Shown here: piece after piece, positions 22,713-33,588 of the stretch
Layout of the letters: each line of letters starts with the position of its first letter
Position numbering within the stretch: the first letter of the stretch is position 1
DNA from: Callaeas wilsoni
Lineage: Eukaryota; Chordata; Aves; Passeriformes; Callaeidae
NCBI GenBank assembly: GCA_013398955.1
Contig: VWPU01004541.1
Span: forward strand, 109,456-173,455
DNA length: 64,000 nucleotides
Direction: 5' to 3'
The notes under the pieces: generated by a model
Database searches by the model: none
What the model saw: the letters and a program-made list of their open reading frames with translations, nothing else
What the model was told of the DNA's origin: nothing
Position numbers and translations under genes: made by a program

Positions 22713-23430
22713 CTGAAATCAAACCACACAGGAGGAGTTTGTTCTCTTCCCCTCAAAAGGAGTATTTCTGCAGGTATTTAACCAGCTCACCCAGTGCATG
22801 GCACTGTTTGTTGTGTAAGTGGTGCAGAGAAAACAACACTGCTTAGAAAAGGTCAAATGAGTAGAGCGCACATTACGGAAATGCTTGCAACAATAAAACA
22901 TAAAGCAAGTTTTTGTATAGAGAAAAGTCAGGCAGAAACTTCCCTCCAATTAAATCACCATTTTCCTTGTGGATAACTAAGGCAAAAGGATACTGGCAGT
23001 CACGGGGTGGAGGTTCTCACTGTGCTACCCCATTAGGAGAACAGATGCTTTGCCAGCTGATATACCTGCATCTAACCCAAAGACTTCTCCAATATTTGAG
23101 TGCACCTTGTTTCCAAGCTTGCTACCTATCACCCAAAATTCCAGTGCTTTGCCAATTACCCTTTTTTCTTTTCCCAAGGAAACAAAAAATGATTTGTCTG
23201 TGCTTCCTGGGAGAAGAATGTTGACTCTTTCCCCCAGGAAGCACGGAGAACACAGTATCCATTACATGAAAGACATCAGCTAGGAACTGAAAATTACTGA
23301 GAAGCAAAACGAAGGAAAAATAGATTGAGAAGATGGAAAAGAACTTAAGAAACTGTATTTCTAGAGCCATGACATGGCACTGTTTTATGGATATTCATAT
23401 GCATATGCACACATAACTGATCCCAAGTAT

Positions 23431-23463
23431 ATTTCAATATATATTTGAAATATATATTGAAAT
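23431..23463. repeat. 16-bp perfect inverted repeat
   Basis: Left arm 23431-23446 (ATTTCAATATATATTT) is the exact reverse complement of 23448-23463. A single G separates the arms. The composition is AT-rich. Confidence 0.95.
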
Positions 23464-24574
23464 CAGGAAAAATTAGCCATAATAATCTACACTAGCCATA
23501 GGAAAAAAAAAAGCTTTATTTATCTATTAAAAATAATTCTATATGCAAAATGACAAGTAAAACTGTGAAATCTTTCCAAGCAGAAAAGGATATTTTCTCA
23601 CCTAAAAAAAGACAGAATAGCAAAACCTTTCACAAAGTTATTCCAGACTCATTCAGCAGCAGCACACAGTTGACTTATCCTAAATAACTGTTCTCACATT
23701 CACAATGAAAACAAACACGAGCAGTACAATAACACGGGGATGTGCAGCTCTCATTCCCATCAGCCCCTATGAAAATAAGCAGAGCTGAGACTGTGAGAAA
23801 ATGGCAAAAAGTAATTTAAAACCTAACATTACACACATAGGAAAATCTAAATATTTATTTTAAAAACACAGAGTGCACAGCTTCTGTTGGGGAGGATGAA
23901 CAGGGAACAACAAAGCTGATATTCAGGGATCCTCAGCAATACTTTTCAAAAGCAAAAAATAAATGGGCAAGCAGGACTGCATGGATTAGTAACAGGATAC
24001 AAACCCTTAATGCTTTGACCTGAGCCTTAAAAACCAGTTGCTCTTTCAAAACCGGGTCTTGTAATTATTCCTATCTCGAAATTGTTCAGTGAGCTATGGA
24101 AGAAAATGTATCTTCACTTCCTACAGCTGGAGCAAAATGTTTTCAAATTCATGCCCTTGATGGCTTGAGAAGCATCAACAACTGAAGTGTCTACGCAGGG
24201 AAATTCAGGAAAAAAAAATGTAAACTGAAGAGGTAATTTGGATTGTCTAAGTTTTAATTGCCTTTTATTAAAGGAATCATGTCTAAAGGAAATGTCCAAG
24301 TGTCTTAACTAACAGCATTTATTAATCTCATTTTTTTGGGAAGAGACCTTGCCTTTTGTATGGAAAAAGGGCACATTCTCTGAAAAGAGGTGGCTAGAGA
24401 CTGAAATTTAATACTAGGACAGTTATAGCAACATCTCTGTTGCCAATTTATGGACAAACCAGGGGCAGGCTCAAGTCTAAAAAGTTTAAACAGCACGAAT
24501 AAAACACTGCAAAATTTTAGCAAAGTGAACTAAGCAAAAACGGAATACTATCAAAATAATAAACGATACACTAA

Positions 24575-24597
24575 TTTTTTTTTTTTTTTTTTTTTTT
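24575..24597. repeat. poly(T) run of 23
   Basis: Uninterrupted T-run, poly(A) in the transcript sense. No retroposed body was recognised beside it. Confidence 0.9.
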
Positions 24598-26126
24598 AGA
24601 AAAGAACACAAGAAAAAGCCACAAAACCCCAAATGACCTCAATCCAAATAAGAACATACAGGAGCGTACACTAAAAACTGTTCTCCACAAAGGGTGGTAG
24701 TAACCACACAGAAATTCTTGGGCAAATGAAGAGCAGCTGGGCCAGGCAGTGAGCAGCCTGTGCTGCTCCCTGCTCTTGGACACAGGCCTGTGCTGAGCAC
24801 CAGCCCAGTGACCCTGAACTGTGGGAAGGAGAATGCAATAAAGCCAAGGCAGAGCCAAATGAGCTGCTCAGCTGACAAGTTCCTTGTTTGAAGGACACAA
24901 GCTGGGTTATTTAACAACATCATTAAAAACGTATGCAAGAGAATCTGGTCCTGCTTTCTCACAAGTAAAAGAAGCTTCTGGGGAACAATCAACTTGTGTA
25001 ACCATCCCCTTTGTATTTGAAAGGCAAATATATTATTTAACTTTTGAAAGATGTTTAAATTTTTTTCTTCTCCTCTTGGGGCAGTGACTAAGTGGTTTCA
25101 TGCAGACAAAGCCCTTTTAATTGACTTCTCTGTTATAACTGTGTTCTTGGTTTTCTGGCCCCATTTTCCAGTTGGATGAAGCACTGATGCCTGCAGTGGA
25201 CAGCACAGACTTCCCCTTGAACCTTTCCTGTGATACTGCTCAGGTGAAACCTGTCCTTTACCACCCAGGCTTTACATCTCCCCTGTTCCCAGAGCTGATG
25301 GACAGGAACATCCCCTTCAAGCAGAGCAGCACACTCTGGTGTTTATTCATCCCCATAAACCAGGATGTCAGGACGATCTGATCTGCTGACTATTCATCTG
25401 CAGCTTATTTACTCTAGAATTGCTTATTTTCCTTGCAAGCTTCTGTTTTGCAGATTCCTGCTATCTGTGACTGTAGCACAGAACACACAAATAAACTTGC
25501 TCAGGGTCATACAGTATTGCCTCAACACCTCCTGGATTCCAATTATTTTTTTTCCCTGAGTGTCTTAAATTACTTATCCCCCAAATTCCAGAAAGGAACA
25601 AGAAGAAGTATTGTCTACACCAACAAGAAGTCAGGTATCTCCATTCTTTAGGCTTAACTTTAAATTATTTTCCAGAGCCCCTTATGCCACTATTATCTAT
25701 CATGCCATTAACCCACATCTTTATGCAACAGAAAAACATAATGCATTTCAGTCCAAGTTTCTATTCCTACCAATTATAATCTTTATCTGTATCTCATCCC
25801 ATCAAAATGTCAGAGCAAGACACTCTTTATAAAAAAAGACCCTGTCTTCAATGATTTTCTCAGGACCTGAGGATGGCTTACATACATACAAAGCCAAATT
25901 AATATTATTACTCAGTTTTTAAAGAAAGGTGTAAGATAATTTAGTAGGGCAGAGGATGTTATTTTTGGACATGTCCCACTCATGCATGCAGTTATTTCTT
26001 TAAACACATCAGAAATATGAACTGAATGTTACACACATGAAATCTTTTTGTCACTTAAAAAAAAGGGTGGTAATTGTTGCATTAAATGCATTCCAGGTTA
26101 ATGTTTGCTCTCAGAGTTGTACTCAC

Positions 26127-26201
26127 ATTAGCAGTCAACTGAGTTGTCAGAGCTGACACTTTTTCTTGGGATGCATCCAATTCTCTCCGTAGCTTGCGAA
26201 T
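26127..26201 (-). CDS. NAV2: NAV2 exon E11, start of first coiled coil
   Basis: A 75-bp exon of 25 codons, phase 0 at both ends. It encodes IRKLRRELDASQEKVSALTT then QLTAN. Heptad hydrophobics (I, L, L, V, L, L) start the coiled coil. The intron separating it from E10 is only 109 bp. Confidence 0.95.
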
Positions 26202-26310
26202 CTGTGGGTTTTAAGAGAGCACTTCAGTGCATCATAACAAGGAGAAATAAAACAGCAGGACACTCAATGCAGAGCGTCATTTATGCTTGTCAAAGAGGAT
26301 GTGCTCTTAC

Positions 26311-26334
26311 CTCTGACTGGCACTTCTCTTCAGG
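26311..26334 (-). CDS. NAV2: NAV2 exon E10, 24-nt microexon (PEEKCQSE)
   Basis: A 24-nt exon between TTTTATAG and GTAAGA, encoding PEEKCQSE, phase 0 at both ends. It joins SSIYST (E9) to IRKLRREL (E11). The joined sequence matches the NAV2 order as I remember it. Its small size and symmetric phase make it a natural candidate for alternative inclusion. Confidence 0.9.
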
Positions 26335-27598
26335 CTATAAAATAAAAGGAAATATGTGAGGATATTACAACATAACCAGCCTGACAAATTTATGCAAATT
26401 CTCTTTTTGTATTTCAAAAATTCTAATGTGAACTCCTTATTTTGGATTCCCACATCCATATTCAGTCTAATTTAATCTCCTAATTTATTTACTCTTCAAG
26501 AAAAAGAAAAGAGGCTTCTGGTGAGGTACTTCCTTCTGCAGGAAGGAATTCGGGCTCCACCTCCAAGGCTGCTGACCAGTGCACCTCTGATCTGAATTGT
26601 GGAAGGGTGAAGAAGTCCTGGCCCTGTCCATAAGGGACTGCACGAGGCTCTGAAGAACCACGACTGCCGCAGAAGTTGGCTGATCCTAGGCAATTCCCTG
26701 CACCCCACGCTCAGCTCTCCATGGGAAGGAGGTCACATTTTTGCATTCCTAAGTGATGTGAAAAGAAATTCAAGAATTCCTCCCATGTGGGTGCTGCCTA
26801 GGCACTGTGGTGATGAAGAAGTGAGGACACACAGCCAGTTGTGAGGATGCCCAGTGGATGCAGTGACCATCCACTGCGGTCAGCATGATAACATTGTGGC
26901 TGCCGTGGCCCGTTTCCAACCAAAGTTATCAGCTAAGGAGAAGCAGGGGGTAGGAAGTCTCACACTCCACTGTTCCTGAGTAAACATGCCCACTACCAGC
27001 CACCAGGAAAATTACACCCATCCAAACACACTACTGGGGCCACTCACGCAGCAAGCACAGAAAACTGAAGCTCTGAGTACTCCCTCATATCTTCAGACTC
27101 CAGTAAGCCTTATTTTAGGATCAGGTTACCAAAACAAATACATACTTGTGGAGAAGATGTTACTGGCACAGCGAATAAATGGCCTTTTTTAGAATTATTA
27201 ATATCTGTGCATTAAAAATTGGACTTGAACTTCTTTAGTAGCAAGTCATTAATATAAGGATGGGATGACTTAATTCAGCAAATTAAGTAATGAACTTTAA
27301 ATCTCCTCATATCTACTGAGGTGTTTTGTAGCAAAACCTACTTAGCACAGCACAAAATACAGACTCAAAAAATCAATGGCTGCTTTTAGGCCACTGAAGT
27401 CTGCGTTTAATGAGGATACTGCTAAATATCCACGGGCATCCTCATGAACATCAACATTCTTTTCCTAGCCAGCATTCAGAACACACTCAAATGAAAACTG
27501 CTTTTTTCCTGCTCCTTGAATGGCAAAACTAGCACGGCAAGACCAGTCAATTCAATAATTTTGATGTATAAATAAACTCTTCATTTCATTATACTCAC
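26335..27598 (-). other. intron E9-E10 (1.3 kb)
   Basis: Phase 0 intron of unique sequence. No other exon or transposon was seen. Confidence 0.85.
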
Positions 27599-27651
27599 TG
27601 TGGAATAAATAGATGACGTACTGGACACCAAAGAGAGAGAAGAACCATGCA
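27599..27651 (-). CDS. NAV2: NAV2 exon E9
   Basis: A 53-bp exon whose first two nt close a Val codon begun in E8. It encodes HGSSLSLVSSTSSIYST and ends in phase 0 at ACA then GTGAGT. Ser-rich linker upstream of the first coiled coil. Confidence 0.94.
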
Positions 27652-28487
27652 CTAAAGGAAAGAAAATAAACACAATGAATACAAGTGCACTAACCACGGA
27701 GTGGAATCATCATAAATCATCCACTGTCAGCCACCATTCTGCTGAAGAAATACTTTCACAAATTTCATCATCCATCATAAACTTAATTATGTTATTGCAC
27801 CAACAATGCACGGTTTGAAGAATGCATGGCCAGCTGATACGATCCATAACCTTGGATTTGGTAATGCTGTTTTAAAATTCTCAGAATACTTCTTTGTTTG
27901 GGAAAATGAGGTGTGGCCGAGGAAGTTTTAAAAAGTTTTGATGAAGATCTGTTCACAAATAAGTATTTCTCTGGACAGTTTATCTCAAAATTCTTGCAGA
28001 AGGGCTTACTCAAGATTAAAAAAAACCCCAAGAAATGCAGAAGAGATTACAAAATTAAATCTATGTATTTAATCTTCAGTTTTAGATGAGATTGAGGGGG
28101 TTTGTTGATTTTTTTTAAAGCAGCAGACCAAGATGGGAACGTCCTGAGAAGACCACAACACCCAGCTCCAGCGTGTAACCAGGTGCTCCAGGAGAAGATG
28201 TGGAGGACTCAGGATAAAAAAAACATTGTCTAATTTTGGGGCTGTGAACTGTCCTCTAAGTGCAGCTGTATCTTCCTTCTGCTGACTTACGGGAACTGTA
28301 TCAGTGCATCAATGAGCCCAATATTCCCTTTCCCTGCAGGGTTTCTTGGTCTTTCTTTAAAGCAATTACTTTTTTTTAACAAGGCAAAGTTTGTTCTCTC
28401 ACAGAGATTAACAGTGAAAACATTGCTACAAAACTTCCTGGAAAAGGATTAGTTTCAAGCAATTTTTGCATTTAAATTAGGTAAAGG

Positions 28488-28554
28488 ATATACACTGATG
28501 GCCTAGATGATCTTCAGAGGTCCCCTCCAACCCTAGCTATTCTGTGATTCTCGA
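28488..28554 (+). mobile_element. CR1 LINE 3' tail
   Basis: Contains TAGATGATCTTCAGAGGTCC and CCAACCCTAGC, then TATTCTGTGATTCT, the typical CR1 3' end. Only the terminal part is present, as is usual for 5'-truncated CR1 copies. Confidence 0.85.
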
Positions 28555-29661
28555 GGTTGTTACCATCACTAAGGCATCAGGATTTACATATAAATATAAC
28601 ATCATTTCATTCTTTATTACACTATTTTAAAAAGTACCTGAAGCTATTCTTTCTGCTACTGTGATGCCTTGATGGGCAAACATGCAAAATTGCTTTTCCT
28701 TTATTTTTATTTTCAGAAACGAAATGCACTGAACTGAAACTTTCATTCGAAATTCAGGTAACTGAACACACATCATAGGAAATAGCATAAAATCACTTTT
28801 TTTCTTTCTTCTAAATCCTCCAGCCAAAAAAAAAGTTTAGAAAAGCTGCCATTTTGCTCTAATTACCTACTGCAATTCTACATTCGTAATAAATGGGTTC
28901 TGCTTTCCCACTGACATTATATCCTAAGGCAATACTGGAAAGAGAAGTAAACAAGGTCTAAGTTGGCTTCTGAAGGAATTTAAGACAATTTAGAAAACCC
29001 ACAAGAAAGTAAAAAAAACCTCACACCCATTCGCCTTCTCTGGGTCATCATATTTTCAATTAAAATGATCTTTCTAGTTAGACACTAAGGACTATACTAC
29101 ACTAACAACATAAAAACGAGCGGTGTGAGTCAGACCCAGGCTTCGTCTAATGGTGTGCTCCAGTCCTGGCTGCACCCACAGCCCAGATTTACAGAAGAGA
29201 ATGGAAAGAGGAGACAGATACACAGTGATTATTCCCCAGATACACCTCTGCACCTTCTGGGAATCAGCAGAGATGGAAATTCCAGGGATGGAAACTGCAG
29301 TCAGACCATTATTTAGCCTGCTGTGACTCTCTACCATCAACTTGCTCAGCTGCTTCTGAATCCACTGACATGTTTTGTCTGCAACAAAAAATTCTCTCGT
29401 GTTCAGAAATGTAATTCTCTGCAGTTGTTTTAGACCTGCTGCTGAATCAGTCAGTAAGTTCCTCGAGTGTCTCCACACGGCTGTGCTAGGAGAAGGAATG
29501 GATAACCAATCTCTCTATAACAAACCAAATTCAATACACATCCCTTCAGCCATCATTTTCCAAGCTGAGGATTCCTATTTTAACTTTGTATCACGGATGT
29601 TCTGTGCTTAAGAGCTCCTTCTCACTTTTCTTTACTTGCATTTTCCCCTTAAGATTTTCAA

Positions 29662-29699
29662 GATGGAAAGCCCAAAGTTAGATGGAAAGCCCAAAGTAA
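29662..29699. repeat. 19-bp tandem duplication
   Basis: Two copies of GATGGAAAGCCCAAAGT plus two nt (29662-29680 and 29681-29699), almost identical, lie head to tail. Confidence 0.9.
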
Positions 29700-30017
29700 G
29701 GCAATACTGCACAAGGCCACAAATGGACTCATACAGGGAATATAATATTATTTTCTGGTCTGCCTCCCTATATTCTTCCTTGGTGACTTTTTTCCTAATA
29801 AAGATGTAACCAAAAAAGAGCTCTACCAGCTGGCCAGAGAGGAAACAGAAAGCTTTACCATGGATTTGGACATGTACATCTTTGAGTTTAGCATCAGCTG
29901 GAATTTTTAAGATCACACTGGGACTTTTAATACAGGAAAGAAGACTCAAAATGTGAAAAAAAGGGAAAGAACATGGAACTCTGGGAACCCTACTCCTACC
30001 TTGTGAAACATCACCAT

Positions 30018-30165
30018 CACATAGAACCACAGATTTATTTAGGTTGGAAAAGACCTCTGAGACCATCCAGTCCAACCATTAATCCAGCACTGCCCAGGCC
30101 ATCACCAAACCATGTCCCCAGGTGCCACATCTACACGGCTCTTAAATTCCTCCACGAATGGTGAC
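30018..30165 (-). mobile_element. CR1 LINE fragment
   Basis: The plus strand reads TTAGGTTGGAAAAGACCTCT, then GAGACCATCCAGTCCAACC and the CCCAGGTGCCACATCTAC region. This is the reverse complement of a CR1 3' part, so the element is on the minus strand, the same orientation as NAV2. It is the only one of the six copies in that orientation. Confidence 0.85.
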
Positions 30166-31488
30166 TCACGTGCATCATTTGAACGTGTACATAATTCCAG
30201 ATTTCTCATCTGAAGGACAACTAAGGAGTTAATATATTTGTGCAATTTCTTTTTAAAGTATCTGCAGATGGCTACTTGAAGGCTATTTAATTAGGAGCCT
30301 GAAGGCAGTTACGCTCTTGATGCAATTCCTGTTTTTTTGCAGCCAGCATGCATCTGCACGCAGCCTACAAACCCAAATTGGTCTGGAGCTATTATTTTAA
30401 AGCACTGTAAATGCACAGGCAAGCATCTATCATTTTTCATGTTAGAAAAGGAAGGCTCTAGCCATGATCATCTGTCCAGAGAGCAGAAAGAACAACTGGT
30501 ATTGCAGTCAGCAGCACGAAGAGGAGTAACAATTTATATCCCAAGGATAATGAATTTAATTTTTTTTTCTCTTGGAGGCTGAAGTATCAGGGTGGAACCA
30601 GTGGCAGCCCAGCTCCTGGGGAAGACTGTTAGCTGGGGGAGTGGGGAGACTGGAAAGCCAAGAGACCACTCGATTTTTACGCTGTGTTTTTCCCTTGTGA
30701 GGTCCTGGAGAGTCTGGAGGCTGCTCCTGCTGGCACCTCCGCAGCCCTGAACCCCTGTCTGCCACAAGAGTTATGCACTGCCAGGCTGACCAACATTCCG
30801 ACCCACATGCTGCGCTGTGAGAGAACATGACTGTGCTTCACACCCAGAGACAAGAGAAGAAAAAGCTTTTAAGAATAAATCCTGGCCCTGCTGAAGTTAA
30901 TGAGAAACAAATGTCTTGTGCTAGAAAAAAATTAAGAAGTAGGTTGGTAAGCTTTATTTAAGACCTGGATTTATGCTTCACTGACACTGGATGATTGCAT
31001 GAAATTATTTTGTTCATAAACCACAAATTTAAATTTCTGTAATATTTTTTAATCTATTCTCTCAAGGTGAAGGCAAATCTCCCCTATATTCAGAACCATT
31101 TGAACACTTACACCCTGGGATTCCACGAGAAATAAGCAGGAGCTAATAAGCAGGTGACTCCTGCCTTCTCTACAGCCAGGGAAGTGATACAACACCTTTC
31201 TCCTGAAGACAAAAATACAGAGACTACACCTAAACACTCAATCCATCTGGTAAAATGTAATTATCCTTTTAGGTGTGAAAAATTGAGGAAAATCTGAAAG
31301 GGATTTCTTCAGTCTGTCCACTGTAGGGTCAAATTCCTTCCTCAGATACAAAAGTGGTATTTTCTAGCTACTTTCAAGTCCGTAACTTAGTGGTTATTTC
31401 TTGGACTTCATTTTTATTACTTTTCTCGAATGAATAAAAAGCACTTAACAGAACATTTCACCTAACTCTTTTCAAATTTTCCTTTTCT

Positions 31489-31489
<1 letters not shown>

Positions 31490-31530
<41 letters not shown>
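31490..31530. repeat. poly(T) run of 41
   Basis: Uninterrupted T homopolymer, poly(A) in the NAV2 sense. It may mark a poly(A)-tailed insertion, but I recognise no element body next to it. Length in the assembly may be unreliable. Confidence 0.85.
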
Positions 31531-31533
<3 letters not shown>

Positions 31534-32974
31534 GGCTTGTCTTCAAACATGCAATATTTAATGAATGTTTATCCAAACTAGCCTCTCTGCTGGACAAGAC
31601 TTCCTGAACTACAAGAGAGAGTTTAACCTCCAATGTGCCAAAATGGATCTGCTGCAATCCTGAGCACAGTTAAAAGACTAAGGCTACAATTTTTTGGAGG
31701 ATGTCTCCAATAAAACCCGAGCTTTGCTGCAGTAGCTCTTTCAGTAAATTAATGAAGTGTAACACAGATGCAGTGACTCAGATTCCTTCACAGACTATAT
31801 TAGGGGACAATTTAGTAAGGGCATGACTGTTCACCACAGCATGGAGCTCGACTGACTGAGCATCTGGCAGTCTTCGACTGTTCAGGATCATGCAGCTTTC
31901 TGAGAGCAAATGAAGGTTAGCTCCTGCAATGACCCAGCTTTTAGCCCCACAGCATTATTCTAATAATTTTCAACCCCTCATGAAGATCCTCAGCCACAGA
32001 CCTCTAAAATACAATTCAATGTACTGAAGTTATATTGACTAAATTTAATAACCAATTAATTGATGAATCTTTCCAGAGCCATATCCAATACATATTTTCT
32101 ACCTCCAATGGCAAAAAAACCTGATGGGATAACCAGAATCTCCAGGAAGGCACTTTGTGGCTCTCAAAGGCTTCTGCAAGCACTGAAGTGTGGCTCCCAT
32201 GCATGCCTGGCTCTTGAGGAGCAGCAACAACGGGGCACTGGTATGAACAGTGCTGAGGAAGTGCAGGTCTTCAGAAGCAGAGGAAAGAGCCATCGAAGGC
32301 TTGTGAGGCCTGTGAGGCACAATCAAGCTCCCAACCCTTGCCAGAAAGGAGATTTAAGACTCAATGTTGAGAGAGTTTCCTATGAACCGCTTTATGCTTG
32401 ACTTCTCAAAGTGCCATGCTTGAGGATTTTAACGTGTGCTCACAGCCACTCCTGCTACAGCCACAAGGATGCCTGATCAGCAGCAACCAAACTAAATATT
32501 TGTTCATAGGTAAATACTTTTTCTTATTATATTTACATGCATTCTTTTTATCAGGTGTGGTTACCTATTTAAAAAGATGATGAAGCACTAAAAAGACAAG
32601 CCTACATGTTTCAAAAAGCTACTGAATTCGTTTCTTTGGAAGATCTGTTTTATCAAGCCAGGGCGTTCAGCAGAAATGAAAAGCAAAGACAATTTGAGTA
32701 CAGGTTAAATATTGGAAAAATTACTGGGATAGAAACAGTCCAACTGATATCACTTATCGATAATGTAAGCAGAACTGTGGAGGTGCAAGTTCAGAACACC
32801 CCTACAGAAGGAACACAAATGTGCTGACTCTAAGCAGGAATTATGCATTCTGAGAGCACTAGAAATGAAGCACAGCATTTAAGCCATTTCTTGAACAGTC
32901 CAGGTTTAAGTACAACACTTTTTTCCTGTGTCTGACTAAAACAATCACTGAACAAACATCATCATTCTCTCTGG

Positions 32975-33243
32975 TGACCAGTGAGAGCACCTCAGGGAAC
33001 GTCCTGAAGTTGTGTCAGGGGAGGTTTATGTTGGAAATCAGGGAAAGGTTCTTCCCCCAGAGGGCGGTTGGGCACTGGAACAGGCTCCCCAGGGAAGTGG
33101 TCACAGCAGCAAGGCTGGCAGAGTTTAAGGAGTGTTTGGGCAATGCTCTCGGGCATATGGGGGAATTGTTGGGGTGTCCTGGGCAGGGCCAGGATTTGGA
33201 TTTGATGATCCTTGTGGGTCTCTTCCAACAGTATGACTTGATG
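32975..33243 (+). mobile_element. CR1 LINE fragment
   Basis: Matches CR1 landmarks: GAACGTCCTGAAGTTGTGTC, GGGCACTGGAACAGGCTCCC, TTGGATTTGATGATCCTTG and GGTCTCTTCCAACA. It is a 5'-truncated copy of about 270 bp that ends 156 bp from E8. Confidence 0.9.
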
Positions 33244-33399
33244 ACTAGAACTAAGGCTTTACCTAACACTGAGAGCTCCACACAGAGAAGACTGCGCTCG
33301 AAACGACCCCTGTGCCAAATCGAGAAGCACCAAGTTCACGCAAAAACGCCACCCTTTGAGCCCCTTTGAACCCCAGCAGCAGCAGGGAACTTTACTGAC

Positions 33400-33588
33400 C
33401 CTCCTCGAAGCCGTCGCGGAAGGAGCCGGAGCGGCTCATGGTCCTGCTCTTCTCGTCCAGGGACATGGAGCTGTTGCGGAAGCGCGCGTCGCTGTAGGGG
33501 TCGTAGGGGCCGTCCGCGTTGGACAGGCTGTGGGTACGCAGCATGCTGGGGTTGGACAGGCTCATCTGGGCTGCGCTCGTGGGGCTCG
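33400..33588 (-). CDS. NAV2: NAV2 exon E8
   Basis: A 189-bp exon, GC-rich with many CpGs. The first two nt close an Ala codon. It encodes SPTSAAQMSLSNPSMLRTHS, then LSNADGPYDPYSDARFRNSS and MSLDEKSRTMSRSGSFRDGF-EE. RSGSFRD and RTHSLSN are basophilic kinase or 14-3-3-like contexts. NAV2 has been reported to bind 14-3-3 epsilon, but the site is not known to me. Confidence 0.96.

Larger units (their letters stand above)
22713..26126 (-). other. intron E11-E12 (3.4 kb)
   Basis: Phase 0 intron. It holds a 16-bp perfect inverted repeat at 23431-23463 and a 23-nt T-run at 24575-24597. No exon or clear transposon was recognised. Confidence 0.8.
27652..33399 (-). other. intron E8-E9 (5.7 kb)
   Basis: The largest fully contained intron, phase 1. 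It contains three CR1 fragments (28488-28554, 30018-30165 and 32975-33243), a 19-bp tandem duplication at 29662-29699 and a 41-nt T-run at 31490-31530. No further exon was recognised, and E8 and E9 join in frame without one. Confidence 0.85.
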
